Part shown: positions 1 to 11,365 of the stretch, piece after piece
How positions within the stretch are numbered: position 1 is the stretch's first letter
Layout of the letters: every line of letters begins with the position of its first letter
Assembly (NCBI GenBank): GCA_030435675.1
Contig: CM059621.1
Location: 4,216,001 to 4,280,000, forward strand
Source: Steinernema hermaphroditum
Lineage: Eukaryota; Nematoda; Chromadorea; Rhabditida; Steinernematidae
DNA: 64,000 nucleotides
Direction: 5' to 3'
Translations under genes and position numbers: made by a program
Notes under the pieces: model-generated
Seen by the model: the letters and a program-made list of their open reading frames with translations, nothing else
Database searches by the model: none
What the model was told of the DNA's origin: nothing

Positions 1-492
1 ACCGTTAAACCACATATGTTTGACTTTTCGATACAATGGAATACTTGATGACCTTTGATGCTCCGACAAATCGATCGTCTCACATTGTCTAAAACGGCTC
101 TTTTTTGTAATTTCGTTAAAGCAAATGTCTGTCTGTAGACAACTGAATTATTATGATGTTCTTTGTTTGATAACATGATACCTAAAAGCGGAAGATGTGT
201 GTATAGTCACCAGACAATGACAAAAGTGCAGTTTTGATAAGACTGTTGATCACTCATGCTAGACTTCACCAAGAACTGATATACAAGTGAAGCAATTAAA
301 CCCAGAAACATAATTTTATACTTATAAAACAAAAATACAAATGAGGTGACTTCGATGTTAGAGAAACAGCATATAAGCTGTGCTCCTCTTGCTCATTCTT
401 TTTGAACCGTCTGTATGTCCGGTATAGATAAGGATAATGAACACGGTGCACCAGAAACCACTTCTGGTAAAAAAAGACCACAAAGGGCAGTA
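1..492. other. intergenic, upstream of first astacin gene
   Basis: AT-rich sequence with no coding feature I can support. Several short open frames on the minus strand overlap one another and lack splice or family support. The right edge runs into the promoter module of the first astacin gene. Confidence 0.5.
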
Positions 493-534
493 TTGATAAA
501 AAGGACAAGTGATCTGGGATAGACAAACACGTGA
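493..534 (+). promoter_or_regulatory. conserved promoter module of astacin gene 1
   Basis: A TGATAA site at 494-499 is followed at 518-532 by GATAGACAAACACGT. The same two blocks, in the same order and almost the same spacing, lie before the second astacin gene (4331-4336 and 4354-4368). The distance from TGATAA to the ATG is about 114 nt here and 105 nt there. A TATA-like ATAAAAG follows at about 564. TGATAA is the known core site of intestinal GATA factors (ELT-2) in nematodes. Gut expression is an inference from that. Confidence 0.5.
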
Positions 535-607
535 TTGCAAAATCTGTGATCCTCTGCAACTGCATAAAAGGGACAGCCGGTGCAGCGTTCATACACTGCT
601 CTTAGAG

Positions 608-3252
608 ATGAGGATCCTTCTCTTCGTGCTTCTCGTCTCGACTCAAGCGTTTGCTCTCCAGGATGGCCCTTCTCTGCGAGGAAGAGATCTGTTAAAGGAG
701 GTACTATTCTGATGTGCTTCTGAGCTGTATCAGTGAGCATTAAAGGTGCTTCCGGAATTCCAAGATGTCGACGAAGTAGCTGAACTGATTGCTGCCCACA
801 AGTGGAAGAAGGAAGAGCGCATTGCTCGGGAACATGATGCTGTTTACGACGAAGAGATAGCGAAGACCATCGATGAAGTCAAGGTATAGTCGTCTAGATA
901 TAACAAAGTACAAACCAACGTTTAGAAGTTGAACCCGAAGCCTCTTCCCGACAGTGCTCGGAAGAGTATTGTGGAAATCAATTCTGCCCTCGGTTTGGAT
1001 GAAGTTCTCGTTGAAGGCGATATTTTGATGACAGCGTAAGTTACTTCCTAATAGTTACATACTTTTGCATAGTTTGCTTACATCAGATAGGTGACCTAAA
1101 CCAAAGGAATTTGTAGTTGGTCATATGACATGACTCCACATAAGACCCCACGTTTGTGACCAAAATATGTCATTATAGGGAGGAAGCCAAGAGATATTTC
1201 GAAGTTCAAGAGCGTCGTTCCAAGCGCCAGGCCTATCAACGCTGGGACTTTCCGAAATCCCTGTGGTCGGACGGCGTTTACTACACCTACGACCCTGCCC
1301 TGAGTGAGTCCATTTCAGATAACCTAACAAAGAACGTCTGTTTTCAGATCAGAAAGGTATTGACGCTGTCGAAGATGCCATCGCCTTCTGGCAGAAGCAC
1401 ACATGTGTTCGTTTCCACAGGGTGCAGAACGGTGCTTCTGTGCCCTTTGACCCTCTTCTCATCTTTTATCCCAGCTGGGGTTGCTTCAGCGGCATTGGCA
1501 GAAACCATTACGCAAAAGAACAGAGAGTGTCCATTGGTCCCGGTTGTGAATATGTGAGTGTCCGCTCAACCTGGGCTAAAACAAATATGCGCCTTTAGGT
1601 CAGTGTCGCCACCCATGAAATCGCCCATGCCCTCGGATTCATGCATGAACAGAGCCGTTGGGATCGCGACAATTACCTTTGGGTCGACCTCAACAATGTG
1701 ATAGTACGCACTTACTTTTAGGGGCACTACCGCTATAGAATGGTTTTGCTTTAGCCCAACAAAACACACAACTACAACAAATACGACGAAAAGGAGAACG
1801 ACAACTACGGAAAACAGTACGATTTCAGTGGAATTATGCACTACGAAGACAAGTAGGTGAAACTTCAGGCGAACTACTCTTTTAAATCAAAAAAGCTCCT
1901 GCATGAGTTTTTTAATTTTGTGTTTCAATACTTAAGTTTTGTTGCTAAATTATTAAAATTGGTCATCAGACTTCCGCAACAATAACATTTCAGCTCATTC
2001 GCCATTAACTACAGTGTTCCGGCTATGTACGCGCGCAATTCAGCTTATCAGATGTCGATTGGCGGTGCTGAGATACCGGCCTACGGAGATATATACGAGA
2101 TGAACATGTTGTATTCGTGCTACGGTAAACACCGCCTTATCTTTGTTATGAATATATACCTTTTAGATAAATGTGCCAACTCAAGAACTGTTTGCCAAAA
2201 CGAAGGGCGTCCAGATCCGAACAACTGTGCCGTTTGCCAGTGCCCAAGTGGATTTGGAGGACGCGACTGCTCTGAACGGGAAGCTCCTTCGGCCGGACTG
2301 ACCTGCGGCGAAACTCTCCAAGCGTCTGACTCCTGGCAACAACTGAGTAGCAAAGGTGTCGTTGGTCGCGGGGGATATCAGTCAGGAAATGTATCCGATC
2401 CTGCTCATTGCACCTGGCACATCAAAGCCCCGGCGGGAAAGAGAATTCAGTACTATGTCACGGAAGTACGAGTGGATTACAATGCTGACATTCTGTGCAC
2501 TCGGGCTTGCTACTACGGTGGGCTGAATATTAAGGGTCTCGAGAAGACGTGGATTCCCCAAGGAATGCGGTTCTGCTGTAAAGACCAGTTCAACCGGGTC
2601 ATGATAACTGCTTCCGACCTTCTTGTTGTGCAGCCATGGAACAACTTCCGATACACCGACTTCTCAATTATGTACAAAATTGGTACGATCTCGATATGAG
2701 CGCTTTGCCTACCGTATTCCTATTGCAGATGGCGCCGTTCAGCCACCAACAACAAAGAAAACCACCACCACCACCACCACAAAGTCCACCCTCAAGCCGA
2801 CAACTACCACCAGGCCTGTCACCACATCCGAACCTGGTCAGGTGTTCGGTTACAACGACTACATCTTCTCCACATTCAAGAAGACGTTCCAAGACGCTGA
2901 GGACTTCTGCAAATCGCACAACTCTCATCTCATCTCGTTGCACGACAAGGCCACCGAAAACGAAATTGCAGAGCTTTTTAGCCGCATTGAAAGGAATAAG
3001 TACAAGGCATATTGGATTGGTCTTCATAAGCCTCAAGGAATTAACTCACGCTTTTCTTGGGTCGATGGCTCCTCTCTAGATTACACCAATTGGATGAAGG
3101 GATCGCCACGAGATACGCCAAGCGAAGAATGTGGCGTTGTAAGTGAAATCCTGTTTTTTCCAATAATAAGAACTAATATTTAGCATTGGTACTCTGAGTG
3201 GGTCGGATTAAGCTGCCAATTGAAGAATCCTTTCGTATGCAAGAGAGATTGA
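608..3252 (+). CDS. secreted astacin metalloprotease, EGF-CUB-Thr linker-C-type lectin (gene 1)
   Basis: Predicted secreted zinc endopeptidase of the astacin (nas) family, about 666 aa. Exons by hand: 608-700, 746-883, 926-1035, 1179-1303, 1348-1553, 1599-1703, 1755-1852, 1994-2124, 2167-2682, 2729-3138, 3184-3252; all are GT-AG and in phase. Order: signal peptide (1-16), propeptide with an aspartate-switch-like VEGD, furin-like site RRSKR near residue 130, catalytic domain with HEIAHALGFMHEQ (from about residue 230) and a Met-turn GIMHY, EGF (about 337-370), CUB (about 380-500), Thr-rich linker, and a C-type-lectin-like domain (about 548-666). The lectin domain has WIGLHK but no EPN/QPD or WND calcium-site motif, so classical sugar binding is doubtful. 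AATAAA lies at 3331. The start is chosen by the signal peptide. A recent paralogue follows at 4436. Confidence 0.9.
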
Positions 3253-4330
3253 TCGACATTCACTGTTGTCCATTATGATGATTAAATTTTAACACTTCAG
3301 CTCACTAGAACATTTTGGTCCTCACAGGCAAATAAAGAAGCATATAACTGCAGATATAGACCACAAAAACTACTTCAGAAAGCAAGAAGTCCTATACATT
3401 TGATAATAATTGTGGACAACATAACACAACATAATCGAAAACCCCATTAATTACTGTGATCAACGAGATCTAAAAGTTCAATATCAAAGTCTTTTTCCTT
3501 CTCAACGATTTCTTATCAGAGGATTGTATATTGCGTCACTGTTCTGCACTTACGTCCAACAGGGAAGTGTTCTTTTTAACACCATTTATACTTTAATCCC
3601 CTTGGGACGTTTGGCCATCGCCACCACCCGACAACCTGCGGCGTCCTGAGAGGCCCAGAAAGCGCTGCATCTCCAAAGACCGAAGCGCCGCTAGCTGCTT
3701 CGCTGACGTTTTCTGAGCTGCAGCATCAGCTCTCCGCCTGACCTCTGGTTCAAGGACTGTGGGTGCAAGTCATCAGCTTTTCGCCCCCCCCCCGTTCGTT
3801 GTGCGCCACCGCCGCGTTTCGACTGGATTCAGCCTCTCTGACGGAACCGCTGATCGGTGTGCTCAGATACTGTCTGCAGCCAAAGACAGAAGAAGATCAA
3901 CTTGCATGGTATGATTTTTGCGTTCATGTGAACATATGATCTGTCTCACAAGGCGCAAGCCTTTGATACGAGAAGATAAACTCTTAAGGCCTGGCCATAC
4001 TTTTGTTCCGCGCGCGCGGAATATTCCGCCGAGTATGACCAGGCCTTTAAAGAGCGTATCTCATACACAGTAATCGGAAGTCATAGACAAGAAAATGTAG
4101 AATTTGCTGTCAGTTAGCAGAAAATGAATAGAGTTATCCGCGGAGAGTTGAGGAGAGTTAGCCTTCTTCCCGAGAAGGTCTTCTTTGTTATCTAAAATGC
4201 CAATACAGTCTGCGCAATAGTGCCGTACAGTCGCGCAGACTATAATAGCGTTTAGGTGTGTCGCACAAGACACTTCAGAATCCTTATTGGATTAACTACC
4301 AATAACCAAAATAAACAAAAAGGACATACT
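3253..4330. other. intergenic with SINE-like 3' end and a hairpin
   Basis: Holds the poly(A) signal of astacin gene 1 (3331-3336). A GC-rich dispersed repeat spans about 3600-3990. It ends in the ACAAGGCGCAAGCCTTTGAT type of 3' tail seen at 9052 and 13860 (+ orientation here). An inverted repeat follows directly: 3981-4000 pairs with 4033-4054, with a CG-rich palindrome between the arms. No gene is seen. Confidence 0.5.
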
Positions 4331-4368
4331 TGATAAAAGGGCATGCAATCAGTGATAGACAAACACGT
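4331..4368 (+). promoter_or_regulatory. conserved promoter module of astacin gene 2
   Basis: TGATAA at 4331-4336 and GATAGACAAACACGT at 4354-4368 match the module of the first astacin gene. A TATA-like ATAAAAG lies at about 4402, some 35 nt before the ATG. The flanking sequence has diverged more than these blocks have. Confidence 0.5.
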
Positions 4369-4435
4369 CAATGGGTGAGTCTAGGGCTTCTCGAACACAG
4401 GATAAAAGACCTTCATACGGATCGTTGTTCACTTC

Positions 4436-7091
4436 ATGGAGATGAGGATACTTCCGATTCTCTTTGCTCTCTTCGTTTCGGTCCATTGTTTCTCGATCGG
4501 AGGCGTTTTCGATCGACTATGGCAGAAAACAGAGCCGCACGTGAACCACGTACCGAAGGACGAGTATGGAAACCCTCTCCGAGGACGAGAGTTGCTTAAA
4601 AAGGTAAGCGAAACCCATATAGCACAGTTTGATTCAAATTCGTTTTAGATGCACGGCGGATACGCAGACGTTGACGCTATTGCCGACCTTATAGAGCAGC
4701 AAAGATCCAAGATTCAACAGCGACTTGAACTTGAACAGAAGGACATCGAAAAAGAAACGGTGGAATTCGTTCAGGTAATTACCGTTGGCAATACGTGTGA
4801 CACGAAAGTGTTTAAAAGCTGAACGTGCAGCCCGATCCGAATGCACGCCCAAGTATAACTCAGATTAACAGTCGATTGGGTCTCGACGAGGTTCTTATCG
4901 AAGGCGATATCGAGATGACTCTGTATGTTCTTCGGCTAATTGAATTACCAACAATTTCAATGTTCTTTCAGCGAAGAAGCTAAAAGATACTTCGGTGTTT
5001 CTGAGTCACGCTCGAAACGTCAAGCCTATCAGCCCGATTGGGGAGTCTATGGTTTCCCTGCCACCTTATGGAAAGACGGAGTTCCTTACATGTACGACCC
5101 GACTCTAGGTAAACGTCACTTTGCATTTCATAACCCACACCTACTTGCAGGCCAAGAAGCTATAGATGTTATCGAGCGCGCCATCAAATTCTGGGAAACT
5201 GAAACTTGTGTCACGTTCCACAAGGCAGACCCCAAAACGTCGAAAATTTTGCCTGTCATCAACTTCTGGCCCGGCCCGGGTTGCAGGAGCCGTATCGGTC
5301 GTGATCCATTCGGCAGTCAAACTCAGAACATAACGTTTGGTGATGGGTGTGAATACGTAAGCTACAAAGTCGTGCACACGTTATCGTACTGCAAGCACGT
5401 TTAGTATGCAGCGGGAGTTCACGAGATAGCTCACACCCTTGGATTCATGCACGAGCAGAGTCGATGGGATCGCGACAACTACCTCAGGATTGATATGAAC
5501 AATGTTGAGGTGACAGCTACACCACATGCTTGAATATTAAACCCTAATTTCTTCAGGTCAACAGAACCCATAACTACAATAAGTATGAGGAAAAAGAAAA
5601 CGATAACTACGGCAAGCAGTATGACTACGGCGGAATTATGCATTACGATGACAAGTAAGGGGTATCGAATCTTTGTATTCACGCTAATTCTTTATTTAGA
5701 GCATTTGCACTAGATGAGTCGAAAATCGTGATGTATGCTAAGAACCCAGACTACCAAATGTCCATCGGTCACTACCCTACCCCTCGATACGGCGACATTT
5801 ACGAAATGAACAAGCTGTACTCCTGTTACGGTCAGTTTTATCGTCGCTCCTTACCAAAAGGCGGGTATATTTAGACAAGTGCAAGAATTCTGGCACGGTT
5901 TGCAAGAACGAAGGACAGCCTAATCCAAAAAACTGTGCTGTTTGCCAGTGTCCTGAAGGATTTGGAGGAAATGACTGTTCGGAACGGCAAGCTCCCTCGG
6001 CTGGAATGACCTGTGGCGAAACACTGGCTGCTAGCGACACGTGGCAAACACTCAAAGTCACTAAAACAGTTGGGCAGGATCTTCACAGCGTCCGGGACGA
6101 TACTGATCCTGATCACTGCACTTGGCACATAACAGCGCCTGCGGGAAAAACGATACAATATGTAGTCACCTATGTTGGGGCTGACATTAATCAAAGGATT
6201 ATGTGCAAGCCACAATGCAGCTATGGTGGCCTTACCGTGAAAGGACAAGAAAAAACATGGATTCCCAGCGGAATGAGATTCTGTTGTGAAGAGCAGTTGA
6301 ACAAGACCATGACAACTGCATCAAACCTTCTCGTACTTCAGCCATGGAGCAACTACCGATATACTGACTTTACGGTTACCTACAAGACCGGTTAGTTTAT
6401 GAACGATGTGACTATCTTCATGATGTTCAATGACAGATTCTGCTGAACTGGCGACGAGCACAACTGAAATTCCTACCACTACTACTGAAGAGCCATCTAC
6501 AACAACGACTGCTGAGGAGCCTGTAACTACAACGACTTCTGAAGAATCTACCACGACTGCTGATGAAACTACCACGACTGCTGATGAATCTACCACGACT
6601 TCCGAGATTAGCACCACAACTGCTGAGATCAGCACAACCACTGTTGCACCCCCACCCCCTGGACCAGAAGTCAAATGCAGCAACTTCGGAAACTACATGC
6701 TCTGCACTACCGCGCTTTCCTTCAACGATGCCAAAACCCATTGCGAATCAAAGGGTGCTAAGCTTCTAACCCTACACAAAAAGGGCACAGAGAAGATCAT
6801 TCAACGTATCTTCAATCAGCGGCAGCCCGACGAAGCGAACATGTTCTGGATTGGCCTTCATAAGCCAGCCGGTATTGACTCCGAATACTCGTGGGTCGAT
6901 GGCTCGCCTGTGGATTACAAGAATTGGGCGAAGAGGTCACCTAGACCTACAGCAAGAGAGGAATGTGCTGCGGTAAGATTAATTCAAATTTGAATTCGAC
7001 AATTGAAGTTCTATTTATTTAGTACTGGGAGCCTAACTGGGTCGGAATGCGGTGCAACTGGAAGTTCCCATTCGTTTGCCAGCGGAAGTAA
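4436..7091 (+). CDS. secreted astacin metalloprotease, EGF-CUB-Thr linker-C-type lectin (gene 2)
   Basis: Tandem paralogue of the 608-3252 gene with identical intron positions and phases; about 731 aa. Exons: 4436-4603, 4649-4774, 4819-4922, 4972-5108, 5151-5356, 5405-5509, 5557-5654, 5700-5830, 5875-6390, 6437-6972, 7023-7091. It has a signal peptide (MEMRILPILFALFVSVHCFS; the second Met two codons on is an equally good start), an IEGD propeptide motif, an SRSKR cleavage site, HEIAHTLGFMHEQSRWD, GIMHY, then EGF and CUB. The linker before the lectin-like domain is much longer and richer in Thr/Ser/Glu (about residues 534-610) than in gene 1, so it has probably grown by repeat slippage and may be O-glycosylated. 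AATAAA lies at 7126-7131. Confidence 0.9.
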
Positions 7092-7320
7092 ACTACAGAA
7101 TAGTGTGAATCCTTATTTATGGAGAAATAAACAAGTGCCTTTGCGTTTGTGTCCCTGTCTCAATGTGATAGCAACCAGTAAGACTCAGACTGCACCTCAT
7201 CGGATGGTTTTCAGTCATGCATCCTTCCGATTAGTAGCATTATGAACTGTATTCATAAAACGTTAAAATCGTATCATTAAGACCAATCAGACCAGATCAC
7301 ACATGTCAACAAGACACACA

Positions 7321-7563
7321 TTATTCGTAAAACATTCTCCTCATCTCCTGCCTCGATACGTTCTTGTTTCGTGACGCAATTACACGTCGGATAGCGCTTA
7401 TAGCCCAACAGATGAATATTATGGACGCAATTACGGTTAGAGAAACTCCAAATGAAATAACAGCCAACAGAACGTGAGTTAATTTGTCTAAATCAGAGAA
7501 GTTTAGCAAGTGAATGAACGAAATTTGGGTACCTTTGATAGCCATCAGACGCTCACTCTCCAT
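7321..7563 (-). CDS. small single-pass membrane protein, unrecognised
   Basis: Not recognised. It reads as two exons, 7563-7533 and 7487-7321, with a 45-nt GT-AG intron, giving about 65 aa. The unspliced frame is also open (80 aa) because the intron is a multiple of three. The product has a short hydrophilic N-terminus, one hydrophobic segment of about 25 residues (LLAVISFGVSLTVIASIIFI), and a basic C-tail (RRVIASRNKNVSRQEMRRMF). It lies tail to tail with astacin gene 2. It could be a tail-anchored protein or the last exon of a larger gene. Confidence 0.45.
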   Translation of the reverse strand: MESERLMAIKGTQISFIHLLNFSDLDKLTHVLLAVISFGVSLTVIASIIFICWAISAIRRVIASRNKNVSRQEMRRMFYE

Positions 7564-8575
7564 TTGCTTCTATCCCCCAAGTGTGATTTGCCGTTCTTTG
7601 ACATCGCCCATTTCCTGTTTTTTTCTAGATAGTGTCGTGATATTTGGAATTTCTATCCTCCGCCATTAAACAGCGGATCCCCGTTTGGATCCCGCGCTCC
7701 CCACACAAATACGTCTTCCGTTTGCGTTATGTTTTCGACGTCTCCGGTCTTAATGGGCACTAAAAGTGATATGTTACTGCGTGGGAGACAATCTGAGAGA
7801 CGTTCCGATCGGTCTAAAAAATTGGTATCGGATTAAGACAACCATTTTGATAATCATTTCTTCAACTATGGCTATTTTATTGACGTGAAACGGCGCGTTG
7901 TGTTCTCTTATATGATACTGGTACACTGTGGACTCTGAAGCATAATGACCAAAATTCAGTTATTCAAAGAATTGATGCATCAGCATTCTACGCTCACAGA
8001 TTTAGCCTCTTTTGGGGAATAGTTGCCTGAACTAGGTGTTAGTTAAATCGAATCAATTGTGTCCCCAGTGAACGGTCGAGTCGCCCACTCGCTCCCTCTG
8101 AAGGTGGCTGTATGGGAAAGAGTACTATGCGATCTGTTTGGGCCATAATAAGTGCTTCGCTTTTTCTCAGCTATAGGCGGGAACGCGTCTTGCGAGCACT
8201 CCTGCCGTTTGTTTTAAATAAATCATCAGGCAACGCTTAATTTGAGATCACTGTTCGTTCAAAGAGTCACATTTTCCGAACGTTTTGTCGTTGTTATCTT
8301 ATAGAGCTCTTTTCTTTATACTATTGTAAGGGATAGTCCTTTACAAGGCTATTGGGCATCCTTCAACACGGATTTCGTCCCTGATCGCCATCTTTCGTTC
8401 CCATGTTTCGTTTCTTCTAAAACACACATCATGTGGTTGTCACCTGGCGCAAATAAACATCTGCTCTGTCGTTCAGGTGAAAATGTGGAATAGCTTTGAA
8501 ATATAGCAATGAAACTAACATAGCGACGAAACTACCCATGAAACTTTGTTCTATAGGCAGAACTGCGACTTCAGT
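7564..8575. other. intergenic with a repeat fragment
   Basis: No gene is seen. About 8055-8115 (TGTGTCCCCAGTGAACGGTC onward) is a fragment of the SINE-like head also found at 16582 and, inverted, near 9640. Confidence 0.5.
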
Positions 8576-10076
8576 TTAATAAGTTGTAGTAAGAGCTATC
8601 ACTTGGGTATCACTTCCTTTGCAGAAGAGGATCTTCAAAACTGCCAGCCTGTAGGGCTTGTAACCAACCAGTACAGCTACCATCATAAAAGCAAACTGCA
8701 TCATAGACACCATACCGGAGATGCTAGCGACAAGAGCAAATGCTTCGGAGTAGGTCGTAAAGATAGTCCACAAGGAAAGCACAATGAATGGCCCCACTGC
8801 CATCACCACTGGAATCACGGAAAACACTCTTAGAGTGCGCATGACGAACTTGATTTCTCTCTCATTTGATGAGGTTCGAGTTTTGTACAGGTGATTAAAT
8901 AAAATTATCATTGAAATTGAGTCGGCCACCACCATCATAGTGTTGTAAAGACAGCCAGCTATAGTCACATATGTAGCAAAAGGGTTGACGGACACAAAGT
9001 AGCAGATGGTGCTATCCCTTGCTCTAGAGAAGTCGTCACCTTTCAGCGTTTACGAGTTTACGAGTTTACGAGTTTATTTCTCGTATCAAAGGCTTACGCC
9101 TTGCGAGACGTCATATATATGCACAAGAAACACATTATCACTCCGTAGTCGCCGGTCTTCTTCTGACTTCGGCACATCAGAGTAGAGCACGGCGATCCCA
9201 TTAGTGTGCGCGGGCATCAGAGAGGCGAAGAGCTGATTCCGGAGACGGTGGAGCACAGCAAACCCATCTTCAGCTCAGGTGGCGGCGCGGACGTCGGAGT
9301 TGAGGAGCTTCTTCGGCAGCTTCCGCGGGCGGCACGAGTGAAGAACAGGCATGCAGGCGAAACGCGTTGTCGGAGTACAACAGGCGAACCGGGAACCATC
9401 AGGGCAGCTGGCGACGCGGACTTCGGAATTGTGGCGGTTCTTCGGCTTCTCTGGCGGCGCGAGTGGAGTCGGGCGGCAGTGACGGGCTTCTTGGCAAGAC
9501 GGTGGAACTACGGATCCCTGGTGTTCCAGGCCTTCTGGGAGCCGGGGCGATCATTGCGCCAACAACGACGGCCGAGAACGACCGCTCACTCAACTCAATC
9601 GGCTCAGACAGCCTCAGAGAGAGCGAGCGGACGACCCGACCGATCGCTGGGGGCACAAATGAAAGACGACTTTTCAGACGACCTTTCAGCGTTTCAAACA
9701 TAAAACTGAACACTATCAAATCGTTGGCAATGTACGCAAAAACGCAGCATACGAGGAAGAGCGGAGATTGCATTTTTTTTTTTCGGGAGATGTTCGTCAC
9801 AAAAACCATAGCCATGCAAAAGGATATATGCATACCGTAACTATTCAGATTTGCAGCCAATCCATGCACTTTTACGCACATTACCTCGTTTAAGAACTCG
9901 GGCTGCAAGAGAAGAGCCCAGATTAAGAGAAGCGCAACGTTGTGGATGTGGGCATTCGTTATGCAACACGTCAGGTAGCGCATCTTCTTCGTACATGTAG
10001 TAAAGAAAATGTAAAATGAGAATGTACATATAACGCAGGAAATGAAAGTTATTGCAGTGTAAACAGGCACATACAT
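8576..10076 (-). pseudogene. 7TM chemoreceptor pseudogene split by a SINE-like insertion
   Basis: Two halves of one receptor. The N-terminal half (10076 to about 9681) begins MYVPVYTAITFIS and the C-terminal half (about 9051-8576) ends in LVGYKPYRLAVLKILFCKG. Both align to the intact gene at 15044-15970. They are separated by a 629-bp insertion at 9052-9680, with the 14-bp ACCTTTCAGCGTTT repeated on each side (9038-9051 and 9681-9694). The N-terminal half has also lost about 19 codons after VFVTNIS, at an A-rich run (T run on + at 9775-9783). It has no introns, like its relatives. Confidence 0.8.
9052..9680 (-). mobile_element. SINE-like element (family 1) with 14-bp target duplication
   Basis: Read on the minus strand it runs from a head CATTTGTGCCCCCAGCGATC (near 9657) to a 3' tail GCAAGGCGTAAGCCTTTGAT followed by three or more AAACTCGT units. 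Flanking 14-bp direct repeats show it inserted into the receptor gene. No reverse transcriptase is present. An octamer tail and long variable target duplications are typical of SINEs mobilised by non-LTR elements (inference). Confidence 0.65.
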
Positions 10077-10582
10077 GGCTTTCTGCTTATTAGAAGATGG
10101 GAATCATGGTGTGCGATACAAATAGGTGTAGACGAAAAATACGTTCTGAGGTGACTGTGAAAATGCCGTGCACATGTGATTCTTCTCAGCGCTTTTGCAC
10201 AGTACAGCAATAACATCAGGTGCATATAGAGTTCAGACGTTTTCTGTAAATAACGTGAAAACGACAAAAAAATATTCATAACAGAATACTTTGTGGAAAT
10301 AACATTCTCACGACCTACTCAAAACTGCAGCCAGTCCTGGTGCGATGCTAACTGGTCGGGCCGGTCAGTGGTGGCGCGCTTCATGGGGCATCGTCGAACC
10401 TTCAGATCACCAAAGGCGGCGGAACTGCCCCATCTCGCGTTGCTTGGGGTATAGCGTATACCGAAAGTCTGCTTCGAACACCCGGAAGGTTCGAAAGTTC
10501 CGTCTTCGACGATGGTCATGTCTTCAGAACATTGGTGACCTTGAGGTGCCCTTATACCTAGCGGAAGTAAAAATCTTACTGA
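10077..10582. other. intergenic, repeat-derived
   Basis: About 10320-10420 resembles the middle of the SINE-like family (compare 62000-62110). No coding feature is supported. Confidence 0.35.
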
Positions 10583-10870
10583 ATAACTAATTCGGCGGCA
10601 AATGAGACCGATTTTATACTGGATACTCGTTTTGCTCCGAATAAACATCTGAAAACTTGGTCGGGACGAACTCGGGGCAAGGAACTTTGGCAGTCGAACT
10701 CCTCGGAACTGAATGCACTCGACTTAGCAATCGGAATTATGGAGCAAAAAGTCTGCGCTATCAAGCACAAGTACAATGAAAACCCCTTTTTGGAGAAATC
10801 CACAGAGCAAATCACTCCAGAAATGGTTGCGGCAATTTTGACAAATTTCCGAAGACGTCTTGACGCCTGA
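10583..10870 (+). pseudogene. mariner/Tc1-like transposase, C-terminal relic
   Basis: An open frame of about 95 codons ending at TGA 10868-10870. It carries WQSNSSELNALDLAIGIMEQ, a decayed version of the WPPNSPDLNPLDYSIW block of mariner transposases that holds the third catalytic acidic residue. The block is followed by the usual tail with R and L near the C-terminus (FRRRLDA). No N-terminal part, inverted repeats or TA duplications could be placed around it. Possibly related to the mariner-type MITE at 52033-52276. Confidence 0.6.
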
Positions 10871-11365
10871 GTGAAACCTGGAGGAGGCAACTTCGACGGA
10901 TTTTCATTCCGTTTTATTCTAAATTTCCTCCTCTTTTCTACAACGGTTATTGTGTTGTTAATTGTGGAAAAGTTGTTTGTCTTGTCGATGTCGATTTTCA
11001 ACAGCTGGCGATGTCGCCACCCGTGCCAAATCCACAGGAAGGACGGCGACAACCATGTAATCCTGCACCTCTTGCGCCTATGAGATGTAGTGCATGTTAT
11101 AATACGGCTGATTTGTGAAGATAAATCTCCGAAAACATTATGCTACCGTTAGCTAGCAGAACTCCTTATGGTGCGCTAAATGCAAAAGTAGAAATGCGCA
11201 GGAATATCTAGACATATACGTGCGGTTATAACCTCATTGTCGTTGAGTAGATTTTCGTAGTAAAGTATATTTAATTAGACAATATGGGAAAAACAAAACT
11301 GCAGCCAGAACGTGTGAAACTCTGAAACTTGAACAACTCCTTCGAGCGTGTCAGTTCTTCCACAG
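10871..11365. other. intergenic
   Basis: AT-rich. Nothing recognised beyond the 3' flank of the receptor at 11366. Confidence 0.4.

Noticed and set aside
9399..10076. A 225-codon minus-strand frame as an intact short receptor
   Set aside because: Its C-terminal third is translated SINE-like sequence; the receptor part ends at the 14-bp duplication.
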